A program made the position numbers and the translations under genes. Under the pieces are notes generated by a model, which was not told the origin of the DNA, ran no database searches, and saw only the letters and a list, made by a program, of their open reading frames with translations. A DNA stretch of 64,000 nucleotides from Peribacillus frigoritolerans (lineage in GTDB: Bacteria; Bacillota; Bacilli; Bacillales; Bacillaceae), in NCBI RefSeq assembly GCF_004358755.1, contig NZ_SMZY01000002.1, positions 372,001 to 436,000 of the forward strand. Reading direction: 5' to 3'. This document shows positions 16,705-26,122 of this stretch, piece after piece. How positions within the stretch are numbered: the first letter of the stretch is position 1; every line of letters starts with the position of its first letter.

Positions 16705-18891
16705 TCACATGGTTTGTCTGATCGGCAGTGTGATGTGAAACGCTGTACCATTTCCGACTTTGCTTTCAACCTCCACTTTGCCGCAGTGCTCTTCAATAAT
16801 TTTATAGCTGACCATTAAACCAAGGCCAGTTCCTCTGTCTTTTGTAGTATAGAACGGCTCTCCAAGACGCTTGATTTTATCTTCAGGAATTCCTGATCCT
16901 TCATCAATAATTGAGACTTGAAGTTCATTTTCATTTTTCATGATAATATCTACTTGAATCGTGCCTCCGCTCGGCATCACTTCAATCGCATTTTTCAAGA
17001 TATTAATAAATACTTGTTTCAGCTGGTTTGGCTCACAATAAACAAGCGGGACAGACCCATTGTGATTCAATTGGATCTGTACATTTACAAGGATTGCCTG
17101 GGCATTCAGCAGATCAATCGTTTCCTTCATAATGGTGACCACATCTTTTTCCTGATAGGAAATCGCCTGGGGCTTTGCAAGGATCAAAAACTCGGTAATG
17201 ATGGATTCAATCCTGCTCAGCTCAGATGTTATGACATTAAAGTACATCGAAAAATCTTCTTTGACATTCGCTTCAAGAAGCTGAATAAATCCCTTTAAAG
17301 CAGTCATCGGATTGCGGATTTCATGAGCAATTCCGGCTGCGAGTTCACCGACGACACTCAGAGTATCTGATTTGCGAAGCCGTTCTTCCAATTCTTTCTT
17401 TTCGGTAATGTCGCGGAAGATCGCAAGGTTCATGTTTTCAATAATGTTCCGCTTTAATGAAAACTCCAGGATTTTTTCTTTATTATTTTGAAGCTTAAAC
17501 GGGATTTCCTCTGTTGTTTCATCGATAAAATACATTGAATTCCCTTCTATTTTATCGTAGGAAATCAGCTCGTGCAGGTTATATTTATGAATTTCGAGAA
17601 GCGGAATTTCAAGGATATGGCTTGCTGTCGGATTCGCGTCGATAATCGTGTAGCTGTCATCAATCAGCACAATGCCGTCCATCGCTCCGTTAAAAATCTT
17701 CCTGAACTTCTGTTCGCTTTCGCGGAGCTCTTTTTCCATGCGTTTTCGATCGCTGACATTCCTGAGAATGGTCAAATGATGGCCGTCTGTCACGTCCATT
17801 TTTGATGTGAATTCAAGCTGTTTGCATTGTCCGTTTGGCATGTAAAACAATAATTCCTCCCGGATGGCGCCTTTTTGCACATATTCTTTTTTAGCGGCTC
17901 TGAACTTCAGATCGCTTAAGTCCATGAAGTCGTAAATACTGCTGCTGATCAAATTCTCTATCGACAATTCAAAGGTCCTGGAGGCGGACTGATTGGCACT
18001 GATGATTCTGCCGTCATTGTTCCAGATAATGATGGCATCGATTGCATTCTCAAAGATCTCCCTGAAGCGTTCCTCACTTTTAAAGAGCTTCATTTCCATA
18101 TTCCGTTTTTCGGTAATATCCCGCATAATCGCCATATTAAATCCGCTCAGCACATTTGATGTTGAAGTGAATTCAAACACTTTTTTTCTTCCTGACTGAA
18201 GGAGAACAGGCATTTCGCCTTTGGCACGGCCACCCTCATTCAGGATCGACCACAGCTTATCCAGTTTAAACTGATTTTCCCCTTCAATAAAATCATCCAG
18301 TTTAAATGAACTCAGTTTGCTTTTATCAATTTCAAAGTTTTGACAGAACGAACCGTTTGCATCGATAAACTGGCCGCTGCCGTCAAAAATGACAATGCCG
18401 TCCACAGCCCGGTGAAAAAGATCTTTAAAGAGCTGTTCATTGATTGTCCGTTCCCGCTCAAGCATTTTATTAGAGGAAATATCGCGCATTAACGCTAAAT
18501 GCTTCGTTCCAAGTGCATTTTTCTGGATGGAAATCTCGATGAATTTCACTTGTCCATTGTCAAGCTTGATAATCAGTTCATCTGAGGTCTGATCATGATC
18601 CCTCAGTTCTTCCACCTGCTTATGAAGCTGCTGATGAGGAACCAGTGATAAAAAATCGCACATTTTTCGCTTCTGCATTTCTTTTTTTGTCAGTTGAAAA
18701 AGGTGGCATGCTGATTTATTGCAATCTATAAAATGAAATGACTCATCAATAATAATGATGGCTTCCATTGCACTTTCAAAGACGATTTCATGTTGACGGC
18801 TGTTTTCCAGAAGGCGTTTGTTTTCCATTTCCAGCAACTTAATCTGTTCCTGCAGCGATGTGATTTCACATTTATTGATAACTTGGCTCAT
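16705..18891 (-). CDS. kinE: Multi-PAS sporulation histidine kinase (KinE-like)
   Basis: 728 residues with no membrane segment, so cytoplasmic. A short N-terminal coiled coil (residues 8-30) is followed by four PAS units (about 32-145, 150-265, 275-385, 395-505). Each starts with a pattern like FESAMEAIIIIDESF, RAVDGIVIFDGSG, ENAIDAIIIWNNDG or NGAMDGIVLIDDSY. The phospho-acceptor is H523 in GIAHEIRNPMTALKGF. The HATPase domain shows NILKNAIEVM, DEGSGIPE and GTGLGL. Such orphan kinases feed the Spo0F phosphorelay. Assignment to KinE rests on domain layout and the ogt/mtn neighbourhood; another Kin paralogue is possible. Confidence 0.88.
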   Translation of the reverse strand: MSQVINKCEITSLQEQIKLLEMENKRLLENSRQHEIVFESAMEAIIIIDESFHFIDCNKSACHLFQLTKKEMQKRKMCDFLSLVPHQQLHKQVEELRDHDQTSDELIIKLDNGQVKFIEISIQKNALGTKHLALMRDISSNKMLERERTINEQLFKDLFHRAVDGIVIFDGSGQFIDANGSFCQNFEIDKSKLSSFKLDDFIEGENQFKLDKLWSILNEGGRAKGEMPVLLQSGRKKVFEFTSTSNVLSGFNMAIMRDITEKRNMEMKLFKSEERFREIFENAIDAIIIWNNDGRIISANQSASRTFELSIENLISSSIYDFMDLSDLKFRAAKKEYVQKGAIREELLFYMPNGQCKQLEFTSKMDVTDGHHLTILRNVSDRKRMEKELRESEQKFRKIFNGAMDGIVLIDDSYTIIDANPTASHILEIPLLEIHKYNLHELISYDKIEGNSMYFIDETTEEIPFKLQNNKEKILEFSLKRNIIENMNLAIFRDITEKKELEERLRKSDTLSVVGELAAGIAHEIRNPMTALKGFIQLLEANVKEDFSMYFNVITSELSRIESIITEFLILAKPQAISYQEKDVVTIMKETIDLLNAQAILVNVQIQLNHNGSVPLVYCEPNQLKQVFINILKNAIEVMPSGGTIQVDIIMKNENELQVSIIDEGSGIPEDKIKRLGEPFYTTKDRGTGLGLMVSYKIIEEHCGKVEVESKVGNGTAFHITLPIRQTM

Positions 18892-19213
18892 GCTATTTTT
18901 CGCTCCTTGCCGCCGGGCAAATTTTCATCCTTTTTAAATTCAACATGAAAATGAATTGTCCTTCATCATTTTCTGTTAAGTGACAATTTTACTCCATAGT
19001 ACCTACACAAACAGTTCAATTCAGACAAAAAATGCAAATATTTTAACATTTTACATATACCTTACATGTTCTTTACAATCCTTTTAAAATAGCTTATATT
19101 CCAATCTGGCTGTTTTAAACTCTTTGTAAGATGGGTAAAAGGGTAACAAATACTGCTTGTGGGGAAACTAAACTCTGAAGCCTCTTATGACTTCTGTGAA
19201 AATGGGTGATTGT
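18892..19213. other. Divergent intergenic region kinE / acyltransferase
   Basis: About 320 bp, A/T-rich, with no ORF carrying a plausible ribosome binding site. It must hold the promoters of both divergent genes; no single convincing promoter or operator stands out. Confidence 0.5.
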
Positions 19214-20233
19214 ATGAAAAATCGTGAGAGCTATTTCGATAATGCGAAGTTTATTCTGATCATACTTGTTGTGTTTGGTCATGTGATTCGCTCATTTATT
19301 GATGATAATGAATTTATGCTGAATGTTTACAAATTTGTCTATACCTTTCATATGCCGGCTTTTATTTTGATTTCAGGGTTCTTTGCCAAAGGATACAACA
19401 AAAAGGGCTATGTGCAGAAAATTTTTAAAAAACTGATCATCCCTTATTTAATCTTCCAGGGAATTTACTCTGTGTATTATTTCTTAGTGGAATCCGGAAA
19501 CACACTTGCTGTTGATCCATTAGATCCGCACTGGTCGCTGTGGTTCCTTATGAGTTTATTCTTTTGGAATCTGTTCTTATTCGCTTACACTAAGCTTGAC
19601 AAGCGACTGGCGATGCTGATTGCGATTGGACTTGGCGTAGCAATCGGCTATGTGGATTCAGCCAGCAATTACTTGAGTGTATCAAGAACATTTGTGTTCT
19701 TCCCGCTCTTTTTAGCTGGATTCTACCTTGATAAATCACATTTCAAGAAATTAACAGCGGCGAAGGTCCGTTTAGCATCCATTGCATTATTGCTTGTAAC
19801 GTTTATTGCCTATTTCAATCTTGATTTTGATTATGAATGGCTGTTTGGATCGAAGCCCTATTCTGCAGTAAGCAATGCAGATGCGGCAGATGCATTTATC
19901 CGATTAGGATTTTACAGTCTGACATTTATTCTGACTTTCAGTTTTCTGTCCCTGATCCCGAAGAGAAACTTTTTCTTCACTCATTGGGGAACAAGAACAT
20001 TCTATGTTTATCTGCTGCACGGTTTCATTGTCAAATCGTTCAGAAACAGTGAGGCTCTTGATTGGCTTAAGGATTATCAGAGCGTCACGCTGATTATTCT
20101 TCTGTCCATACTGCTAACGTTTATCTTATCAACAAACTTTGTCAAAACTGTGACACAGCCGATTATTGAACTGAAGGCTACGAATTTAAAGAAATACTTT
20201 AAGAACAGAGAAGAAAAGGTTCAATACAGATAA
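19214..20233 (+). CDS. Membrane acyltransferase (acyltransferase 3 family, YkrP-like)
   Basis: About 339 residues with roughly ten membrane segments. It opens with NRESYFDNAKFILIILVVFGHV, where the catalytic His of acyltransferase-3 proteins sits in VFGHV. FHMPAFILISGFFAKG follows, the second family signature. Such enzymes O-acylate cell-envelope sugars. The ATG at 19214 is supported by GGGTGAT; an upstream in-frame ATG lacks a site. It lies between kinE and a radical SAM gene and has its own terminator. The acceptor is unknown. Confidence 0.85.
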   Translation: MKNRESYFDNAKFILIILVVFGHVIRSFIDDNEFMLNVYKFVYTFHMPAFILISGFFAKGYNKKGYVQKIFKKLIIPYLIFQGIYSVYYFLVESGNTLAVDPLDPHWSLWFLMSLFFWNLFLFAYTKLDKRLAMLIAIGLGVAIGYVDSASNYLSVSRTFVFFPLFLAGFYLDKSHFKKLTAAKVRLASIALLLVTFIAYFNLDFDYEWLFGSKPYSAVSNADAADAFIRLGFYSLTFILTFSFLSLIPKRNFFFTHWGTRTFYVYLLHGFIVKSFRNSEALDWLKDYQSVTLIILLSILLTFILSTNFVKTVTQPIIELKATNLKKYFKNREEKVQYR

Positions 20234-20235
20234 AG

Positions 20236-20270
20236 AAAAACCATCACCATCAGCGGTGATGGTTTTTTCC
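20236..20270 (+). terminator. Terminator of the acyltransferase gene
   Basis: AAAACCATCACC and GGTGATGGTTTTTT form a 12-bp hairpin with a 6-nt loop and a T-tract. Confidence 0.9.
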
Positions 20271-20352
20271 ATGTTTTTTACTCTCCTTCTTTTATGGCTA
20301 AAATGTGATAGAATAGATTGATTCAAAAATTAAGGTAGAAGTGGTGTTTTAA

Positions 20353-22119
20353 ATGAAAGTTGTACTGAGTACATTAAATGCAAAATATATTCATACCAGT
20401 CTTGCCCTCCGCTGTTTAAAAGCACATGCACAGCCTGAATTCGATGTCACGCTTGCTGAGTATACGATTAAAGATCCTGCTATGAATGTCGTAACAGATC
20501 TTTTCCGCATGCAGCCTGATGTTGTCGGTTTCAGCTGCTATATATGGAACATAGAAGAAACAATCAAGATTATTAAAATGATGAAAAAGATAAATCCATC
20601 GCTGATCATTATCCTTGGCGGTCCAGAAGTGACGTACGATACAAGGGAATGGATGGAGCAGATTCCCGAGGTCGACCACATCGTCATCGGTGAAGGAGAA
20701 GAAACGTTTAAACAGTTTCTAAAAGAGCTGCAGGCCGAACAAAATTTCAAAAACGTAAGCGGAATTGCCTATAGAGAAAATGGCAGCATTATGATTAATC
20801 CGCAGCGAAATAAAATCAATCTGGCTGAACTCGCTTCTCCCTTCCGTTTCGAAGAAGATATTCCCCATCTCTCAAAGCGCGTCACTTATATTGAAACGAG
20901 CAGAGGCTGCCCGTTCAGCTGTCAGTTCTGTCTTTCATCAATTGAAGTAGGCGTACGTTATTTTGATCGCGAAAAAGTAAAAGACGACATTCGCTACTTG
21001 ATGAAAAACGGAGCAAAAACGATTAAATTTGTGGACCGCACGTTTAATATCAGCAGAAGCTACGCAATGGAAATGTTCCAATTTTTAATTGACGAGCACC
21101 TTCCAGGAACCGTGTTCCAGTTTGAAATTACCGCAGACATCATGCGTCCAGAGGTCATTCAATTTTTAAACGACAATGCTCCAAAAGGATTGTTCCGTTT
21201 TGAAATCGGCGTACAGTCTACAAACGATGCGACAAATGATCTTGTGATGAGACGCCAGAACTTCAGCAAATTGACACGCACTGTCACAATGGTAAAAGAA
21301 GGCGGAAAAATTGATCAGCATCTGGATTTAATTGCGGGACTTCCAGAGGAAGATTATACGTCATTCCGTAAAACCTTTAATGATGTGTTTGAAATGCGCC
21401 CTGAAGAAATGCAGCTCGGATTCCTGAAAATGCTTCGCGGCACTGGCTTGCGCTTGCGAGCTGCTGATCATGACTATGTCTATATGGACCACTCTCCATA
21501 TGAGATTTTGAAAAACAATGTGCTTCCGTTTGAGGACATTGTGAAGATCAAACAGGTTGAGGATGTTTTAGAGAAGTATTGGAACGACCATCGCATGGAT
21601 GCAACGATTGAATATTTAATTAGAGACGTCTTTGATACTCCGTTTGACTTTTTCCAGGCATTTGGAACATATTGGGATGAACAGGGCTGGGTCCGAATCG
21701 GACATCAGCTCGAAGACTTATTTAAACGTCTATACACCTTCCTGTCCACTCATTATAAAGAGCAGGCAGCCCTTGCTGAAGGCTTTATGAAGTTTGATTA
21801 TCTGTCTTCTCAAAAACATAAACCTCGCAAGCCGTGGTGGGATGATATGCTCTCAAAAACAGAAAGAAGCAAGCTCTATCAAACCATTCTTTCAAACCCT
21901 GGCCTGCTTGGCGAAGAATTTGAAAAGAAAGCATTCGCTGAAAAAGATTTATACAAGCATACTGTACTTGATAAAGTGCCGTTCCAGCTTGATGCCTATT
22001 TAAGAACGGGCGAACTGATCATGGGAGAGAGCATTGTCCTTGTTCATTACGATCCAATCACGCTGAAGACGACTCCTTACGCAGTGACAGAACGAAAACT
22101 TGAAGAGAAAGTCAGTTAA
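20353..22119 (+). CDS. B12-binding radical SAM protein with C-terminal DUF4080
   Basis: 588 residues. Residues about 1-135 form a cobalamin-binding Rossmann domain (GFSCYIWNIEETIKIIK; IIILGGPEVTYD; VIGEGEETF). A radical SAM core follows whose cluster cysteines are C186, C190 and C193 (SRGCPFSCQFC). The C-terminal 200 residues correspond to DUF4080. B12 radical SAM enzymes do methylations or rearrangements; the substrate of this conserved Bacillales member is not known to me. It is transcribed alone, with a terminator behind it. The neighbours give no functional clue. Confidence 0.88.
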   Translation: MKVVLSTLNAKYIHTSLALRCLKAHAQPEFDVTLAEYTIKDPAMNVVTDLFRMQPDVVGFSCYIWNIEETIKIIKMMKKINPSLIIILGGPEVTYDTREWMEQIPEVDHIVIGEGEETFKQFLKELQAEQNFKNVSGIAYRENGSIMINPQRNKINLAELASPFRFEEDIPHLSKRVTYIETSRGCPFSCQFCLSSIEVGVRYFDREKVKDDIRYLMKNGAKTIKFVDRTFNISRSYAMEMFQFLIDEHLPGTVFQFEITADIMRPEVIQFLNDNAPKGLFRFEIGVQSTNDATNDLVMRRQNFSKLTRTVTMVKEGGKIDQHLDLIAGLPEEDYTSFRKTFNDVFEMRPEEMQLGFLKMLRGTGLRLRAADHDYVYMDHSPYEILKNNVLPFEDIVKIKQVEDVLEKYWNDHRMDATIEYLIRDVFDTPFDFFQAFGTYWDEQGWVRIGHQLEDLFKRLYTFLSTHYKEQAALAEGFMKFDYLSSQKHKPRKPWWDDMLSKTERSKLYQTILSNPGLLGEEFEKKAFAEKDLYKHTVLDKVPFQLDAYLRTGELIMGESIVLVHYDPITLKTTPYAVTERKLEEKVS

Positions 22120-22121
22120 CA

Positions 22122-22166
22122 AGAAAAGCGGAACCAGCTGCACAAGCATCAGCGGTTCCGCTTTTC
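22122..22166. terminator. Bidirectional terminator after the radical SAM gene
   Basis: GAAAAGCGGAACC and GGTTCCGCTTTTC are 13-bp perfect inverted arms with T-runs on both sides. They serve this gene and the convergent small genes. Confidence 0.9.
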
Positions 22167-22174
22167 TTTTTCCC

Positions 22175-22354
22175 TTAACTCTCTTGTTTGCCGCTTTTTT
22201 TACATGCCTTTGCTTTTTTCTCTGCAAATGCATCTATAAATTTGGCTGAGTTGTAATCGCCCATTTCGGTTCCAAACTCTTCTTCAAGAAGACTTGGCTC
22301 CATCGGCTTTTTATGCTGTTCGCTGTGTGCGCTTTTGTTTGTTTTTTTTGTCAT
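22175..22354 (-). CDS. Small hypothetical protein, 59 residues
   Basis: A Lys-rich soluble product beginning MTKKTNKSAHSEQHKKPMEP. A GGAGGT site sits 8-9 bp before the ATG, and the ATG overlaps the stop of the upstream small gene (ATGA). The acidic middle (SLLEEEFGTEMGDYNSAKFI) and basic C-terminus are not a family I recognise. Size, charge and neighbourhood would fit a minor spore or coat-associated protein, but that is a guess. It ends 9 bp from a strong terminator. Confidence 0.7.
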   Translation of the reverse strand: MTKKTNKSAHSEQHKKPMEPSLLEEEFGTEMGDYNSAKFIDAFAEKKAKACKKSGKQES

Positions 22355-22527
22355 GAAAATGAACCTCCGGAGCGCCCTTTGCTTCCGTTTTTGCTGTTGC
22401 GATTTGCGCCTTTAGCCGGATTTTCCTGACTGTATACAGCCTCGCTTGAAAATTCCGTATCAGGCAGGCTTTCCTTCGGTGTGAAATTGTTTTTTAGCGC
22501 TTGATCTCTTGCAGCTTTTCTTTTCAT
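22351..22527 (-). CDS. Small hypothetical protein, 58 residues
   Basis: Starts at the ATG of MKRKAARDQALKNNFTPK with AGGGGGA 6 bp upstream. A longer frame opens earlier, but the extra 30 residues have no start signal. The protein is hydrophilic, with a Gly/Ser/Asn/Lys-rich C-terminus (NRNSKNGSKGRSGGSFS) as in small spore-associated proteins. It overlaps the next gene by ATGA, so the two are translationally coupled. The family is not recognised. Confidence 0.7.
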   Translation of the reverse strand: MKRKAARDQALKNNFTPKESLPDTEFSSEAVYSQENPAKGANRNSKNGSKGRSGGSFS

Positions 22528-22613
22528 GAAAATCCCCCTCAGGCAGATGTGTGAGAATTCCTCACTACATTTAGTGTGAGCTTTACCTTTCATCTTATGA
22601 GAGGGAAAACGAG

Positions 22614-22751
22614 TCAATTATGGTCTTGTTTGTGCTGATAAGCGATGAGAACGATCTCTTCCCCAGTTTCAGCGCGAAGCTCATTTTCCATTTTCTTCAC
22701 TTTTTCCAAGTACTCGTCTTGAAGCATGGCGACTGGAAATTCCTGATTCAT
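22614..22751 (-). CDS. Small hypothetical protein, 45 residues
   Basis: ATG preceded by AAGGAG at 9 bp. The product (MNQEFPVAMLQDEYLEKVKK...) is helical and acidic, ending YQHKQDHN, with a short coiled-coil-like middle. It is divergent from the DUF3905 gene. No signal peptide or membrane segment. I do not recognise the family. Confidence 0.6.
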   Translation of the reverse strand: MNQEFPVAMLQDEYLEKVKKMENELRAETGEEIVLIAYQHKQDHN

Positions 22752-22841
22752 GATGATCACTCCTTTTTTAGTAGCATAGCCAGAGGCATTCTTTCATATC
22801 CGGGCTTTTAAAAGAACATACTAAAAATGGAGGTGAACAGG

Positions 22842-23177
22842 ATGAGCAAAAAAGATGAGAATTCTTTAGACGATACCCTTCCCCATCAAGCCAGTGCCCC
22901 GTCATGGAAAGGCACAGGAATCAGCATGCAAAAGCCCTTCATCAACGAGCACGGTGTTGTTATTGGAGACAGTTTTTATGACTCCAAACAATCTCCATTA
23001 AACAAATGGAGTGATGAGATCGATCCTGCGATCATGTCAGGCGATCAATGGGTTCACCCAACAAACGACATCGGCTGGAATACTAGTGAGAACCGAGAGC
23101 TGATAGAAAGCAAAAAAAAGCCAGAGGGCTTTCCTTTTACGCATCCGGATAAAGATGCAGGATATGGACAGGATTGA
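22842..23177 (+). CDS. DUF3905-type small protein
   Basis: 111 residues, hydrophilic, Trp/Pro/Asp-rich (PSWKGTGISMQKPFINEHGVV; DQWVHPTNDIGWNTSENRELI). The ATG at 22842 has GGAGGTGA upstream, so the in-frame ATG five codons earlier is part of the ribosome binding site. The pattern resembles Bacillales DUF3905 proteins, which have no assigned function. A bidirectional terminator follows at 23192-23229. Confidence 0.65.
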   Translation: MSKKDENSLDDTLPHQASAPSWKGTGISMQKPFINEHGVVIGDSFYDSKQSPLNKWSDEIDPAIMSGDQWVHPTNDIGWNTSENRELIESKKKPEGFPFTHPDKDAGYGQD

Positions 23178-23191
23178 CTGGTCATCTTTAT

Positions 23192-23229
23192 AAATAAGCC
23201 GAAGCAGCATATTGGGCTTCGGCTTATTG
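23192..23229. terminator. Bidirectional terminator, DUF3905 / 5'-nucleotidase
   Basis: AATAAGCCGAAGC and CTTCGGCTTATT form a strong stem between two convergent genes. Confidence 0.85.
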
Positions 23230-23233
23230 TCAA

Positions 23234-24784
23234 TTATTCATCAAGATTACGAGCTAGTATATCTGATAATTCTGGTCCCTTTTTCATCAGTTCTGTTTGT
23301 TTAAACCCCTTAAATCCGTCACCCCCTGATGCAAGGTAGTTGCTTGTTGCGACAGTATAAGTGCGGTGATCCACAATTTGTTCACCCTTTATGGTCTTTA
23401 TATCACTGATTTTTACACCTAAAGGAGCATTTCGGTTAATGGAATAGGTGATTCCTTCTGTCTGAAGCAAATTTTCAGCCTTTAAAGCCCACTGCTGTTC
23501 AAGGATTGTTTTTACTTCTTTTCCCGTCATTTTTACCTTTACCGCGTAATGTTGAAAAGGAAGAGCGGCTATAACCTGCTGCTTTGTTATCTCTCCTGCT
23601 TTTAAACTCTCTCGTATACCGCCATGGTGAACCATGGAAATCTCTGTGTTCATTTCCTCATTCAGAGCGCCTGCTATGAAGGCTGCTAAAGGAGACTCAC
23701 CGTGATTATTCTTCTTTCTGGAAAGATTTTGAGGAAGACTTCCAACAGGAGTGCTGTATTCTTGTCCAATCCTATCCTCATATTTCTTAATCAGCTGAAG
23801 GGCAGATTGGTCAGGCTTGACGGTATTGTGGTCAGTTAAGACAATTTCAGCCTCTTTTTGAACGATCTCTTTCTTTTTGCGGTCAATCGTTAATGTCACG
23901 TCTGATAGAGCTTTACCATACGAGTAGCTTTGAACGATCAGCTTGTTATCTACAATCGTATTGGCATGCTGATGACTGTGCGCTCCGAAGATTACATCGA
24001 CTTCGTCACTGATGTTGGGAGCCATCTCCGTTAAAGCTTCGCCTGGATTCTCCCCGTTTTCATCTGAATTCGCTCCAACATGCGCTAGAACGACGATCGA
24101 TTTTACCCCTTTTTTATTTAATTGATCGACTGTTTGATTGATAGCTTCTGTTTCATCAATGATTTCAATTTGATCTTGATTTTCCGGCAGCAGAAATTGA
24201 TTCGTTTCTGTCGTGACGACACCGATAAATCCAATTCTGACACCATCTATTTCTTTTATGGTATAGGCGGGAAACATCGGTTTTCCTGTTTTTTTATTGA
24301 TGACATTTGCTGAAATATAATCCGAATGAGTGCCTTTAAAGAAACCTGTTTTAGGATGGAATCCGCCGCTTACAAGACGCGTGAGTTCGTCTGCTCCCTG
24401 GTCAAATTCGTGGTTTCCGGGAGTGCCTACATCTACACGAAGCTGATTTAAGAATTCTGCGGTCGGTTCATCTTGAAAAAGAGAAGAAATGGGAGGACTT
24501 CCGCCTGTCATATCGCCTGCATGAACAAGCAGTGTGTGTTCGTGTTCCTGTCTAAGTCTGTTTACATGAGCTGAAAGATATTCTGCACCGCCAACTTTTT
24601 TTCCAGAAAGCACAGAATGCGTATTCAGCTGCCCATGCAAATCATTCATGCCAAGCAAATGAATCTCCGAAAGCTGATTTTCATCTGTACCGGCGCGTCC
24701 CTCACTCCCGCCATATACAGACGCAAGAAAAAGGATAAACACGACTAAAAAGAACATAGATGCCATTTTAACAGTATGCTTCAA
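23234..24784 (-). CDS. Secreted 5'-nucleotidase / cyclic phosphodiesterase
   Basis: About 516 residues. TTG at 24784 is taken as start because AGGAGGG lies 7 bp upstream; the protein then opens with a signal peptide (MASMFFLVVFILFLASVYGG). The metallophosphoesterase core shows GMNDLHGQL, HAGDMTGGSP, GNHEFDQG, VVLAHVGAN and GAHSHQH. A 5_nucleotid_C domain follows, with the substrate clamp region YTVATSNYLASGGDGF. It is exported and probably scavenges nucleotides outside the membrane. There is no LPXTG, so it is likely free or loosely wall-associated. A single-gene unit. Confidence 0.9.
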   Translation of the reverse strand: MKHTVKMASMFFLVVFILFLASVYGGSEGRAGTDENQLSEIHLLGMNDLHGQLNTHSVLSGKKVGGAEYLSAHVNRLRQEHEHTLLVHAGDMTGGSPPISSLFQDEPTAEFLNQLRVDVGTPGNHEFDQGADELTRLVSGGFHPKTGFFKGTHSDYISANVINKKTGKPMFPAYTIKEIDGVRIGFIGVVTTETNQFLLPENQDQIEIIDETEAINQTVDQLNKKGVKSIVVLAHVGANSDENGENPGEALTEMAPNISDEVDVIFGAHSHQHANTIVDNKLIVQSYSYGKALSDVTLTIDRKKKEIVQKEAEIVLTDHNTVKPDQSALQLIKKYEDRIGQEYSTPVGSLPQNLSRKKNNHGESPLAAFIAGALNEEMNTEISMVHHGGIRESLKAGEITKQQVIAALPFQHYAVKVKMTGKEVKTILEQQWALKAENLLQTEGITYSINRNAPLGVKISDIKTIKGEQIVDHRTYTVATSNYLASGGDGFKGFKQTELMKKGPELSDILARNLDE

Positions 24785-25080
24785 ATCTGCTTCCCTCCTT
24801 TTGATGCTTCTAACGTAGCACGCCAGAATGAAGGGCATCTAAAGTTCAGGTAAAGGATTGTTAAGTTTTGTAAAGAATAGAAAAAAGAATCGAATTCATT
24901 CCTTTTCGCGCGATCCTGCTTCATTTCCCTCTGTTCAAGCGCTATGAAATCCTTTACAATAGGATACCTGAGCCTCTAAAGGCAACCATCCAATCAATTC
25001 CAAAAACTAACATCCCACATATCCAAAAAAAGCAAGTATACTAGTAGTCAGTTCCAATGTTTTAGAAATGAGGGTTTACT
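24785..25080. other. Divergent intergenic region, 5'-nucleotidase / LCP protein
   Basis: About 300 bp with promoters for the two divergent genes. TATACT near 25037 is a possible -10 for the LCP gene. No other structure seen. Confidence 0.4.
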
Positions 25081-26016
25081 ATGCGTTCAGACAAACATCT
25101 GCAAAAGAAAAAAAGCGGCAAAAAGAGAGTCCTGATCTTTTTCTCTATCTTTACTCTTCTGTTTGCGGGACTTAGCTGGTTCGCCTATGATCAATTTCTC
25201 TCAGGCGTGAATAAAACAGCTGCAGAATCAACTATAAAAAAGAAGGATTATACCTTTAACGGCCAAAAAGATGAAAATGGAAATACAAATGTTCTTGTGC
25301 TTGGCAGTGATTCAAGAGGAGAAAAACATCCGCGCACAGATACAATCATGATTGCTCAATACAATGAAAAAACAAATAAACCAAAGCTGCTTTCGATTAT
25401 GCGGGATTCCTACGTGGAAATTCCGGGTCACGGCCAGAATAAAATTAATGCCGCATTTGCCATAGGGGGTCCTGACCTGCTGCGCAAAACCATCAAGCAT
25501 AACTTTGATATCGATATTCAGCATTATGCAATCATTGACTTTAAAGGATTCGAAAGCATGATTGATACAGCCTTTCCAGAAGGCGTAGAAATAAATGTCG
25601 AGCAGCAAATGTCAGAAAAAATAGGTGTAACGATAGAACCTGGACTGCAGAAGCTGGACGGTGAGCACTTATTGGGATACGTGCGCTACCGCGGCGGAGC
25701 TGACAGTGACTTCGGCAGAGTAAGGCGACAGCAGCAAGTGATGAATCTATTAATGAAAGATATGCTCACTGTAGAGGGCGTAACAAAACTGCCTAAACTG
25801 GCTGGAGTCATCACACCTTATATTAATACCAATGTGGATACGTCCACTGGGATTTTCATTGCAAAAGACATGATTACAAATAAATCCGATTTAGAAACAA
25901 TGCGCATTCCTGTCGACGGCACCTTTGAAAATGCACGATATGACGGAGCGGGATCTGTGCTGGATCTAAATATTGAGGAAAACAAAGAAGCGATTCGAAC
26001 GTTTATGAATTCATGA
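25081..26016 (+). CDS. LytR-CpsA-Psr (LCP) family protein
   Basis: 311 residues. A short basic cytoplasmic N-terminus and one membrane anchor (residues about 17-40, RVLIFFSIFTLLFAGLSWFAY) are followed by an extracytoplasmic LCP domain. Family residues are VLVLGSDSRGEKHPRTDTIM, LLSIMRDSYVEIPG and GYVRYRGGADSDFGRVRRQQQV. These proteins ligate teichoic acid or other anionic glycopolymers from undecaprenyl carriers onto peptidoglycan. Which of the TagTUV-type paralogues this is cannot be told. It is followed by a terminator at 26016-26049. Confidence 0.92.
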   Translation: MRSDKHLQKKKSGKKRVLIFFSIFTLLFAGLSWFAYDQFLSGVNKTAAESTIKKKDYTFNGQKDENGNTNVLVLGSDSRGEKHPRTDTIMIAQYNEKTNKPKLLSIMRDSYVEIPGHGQNKINAAFAIGGPDLLRKTIKHNFDIDIQHYAIIDFKGFESMIDTAFPEGVEINVEQQMSEKIGVTIEPGLQKLDGEHLLGYVRYRGGADSDFGRVRRQQQVMNLLMKDMLTVEGVTKLPKLAGVITPYINTNVDTSTGIFIAKDMITNKSDLETMRIPVDGTFENARYDGAGSVLDLNIEENKEAIRTFMNS

Positions 26017-26049
26017 AAAAAAGCTATTGCCGCTGGCAATAGCTTTTTT
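26016..26049 (+). terminator. Terminator of the LCP gene
   Basis: AAAAAAGCTATTGCC and GGCAATAGCTTTTTT form a 15-bp stem with a very short loop and a T-run. Confidence 0.9.
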
Positions 26050-26122
26050 CAATATGAGAGGCTCATTATAGGCATATCACTTACGATCGTGAGGGTAACA
26101 TCCTGTCTATTTACTATTACAT

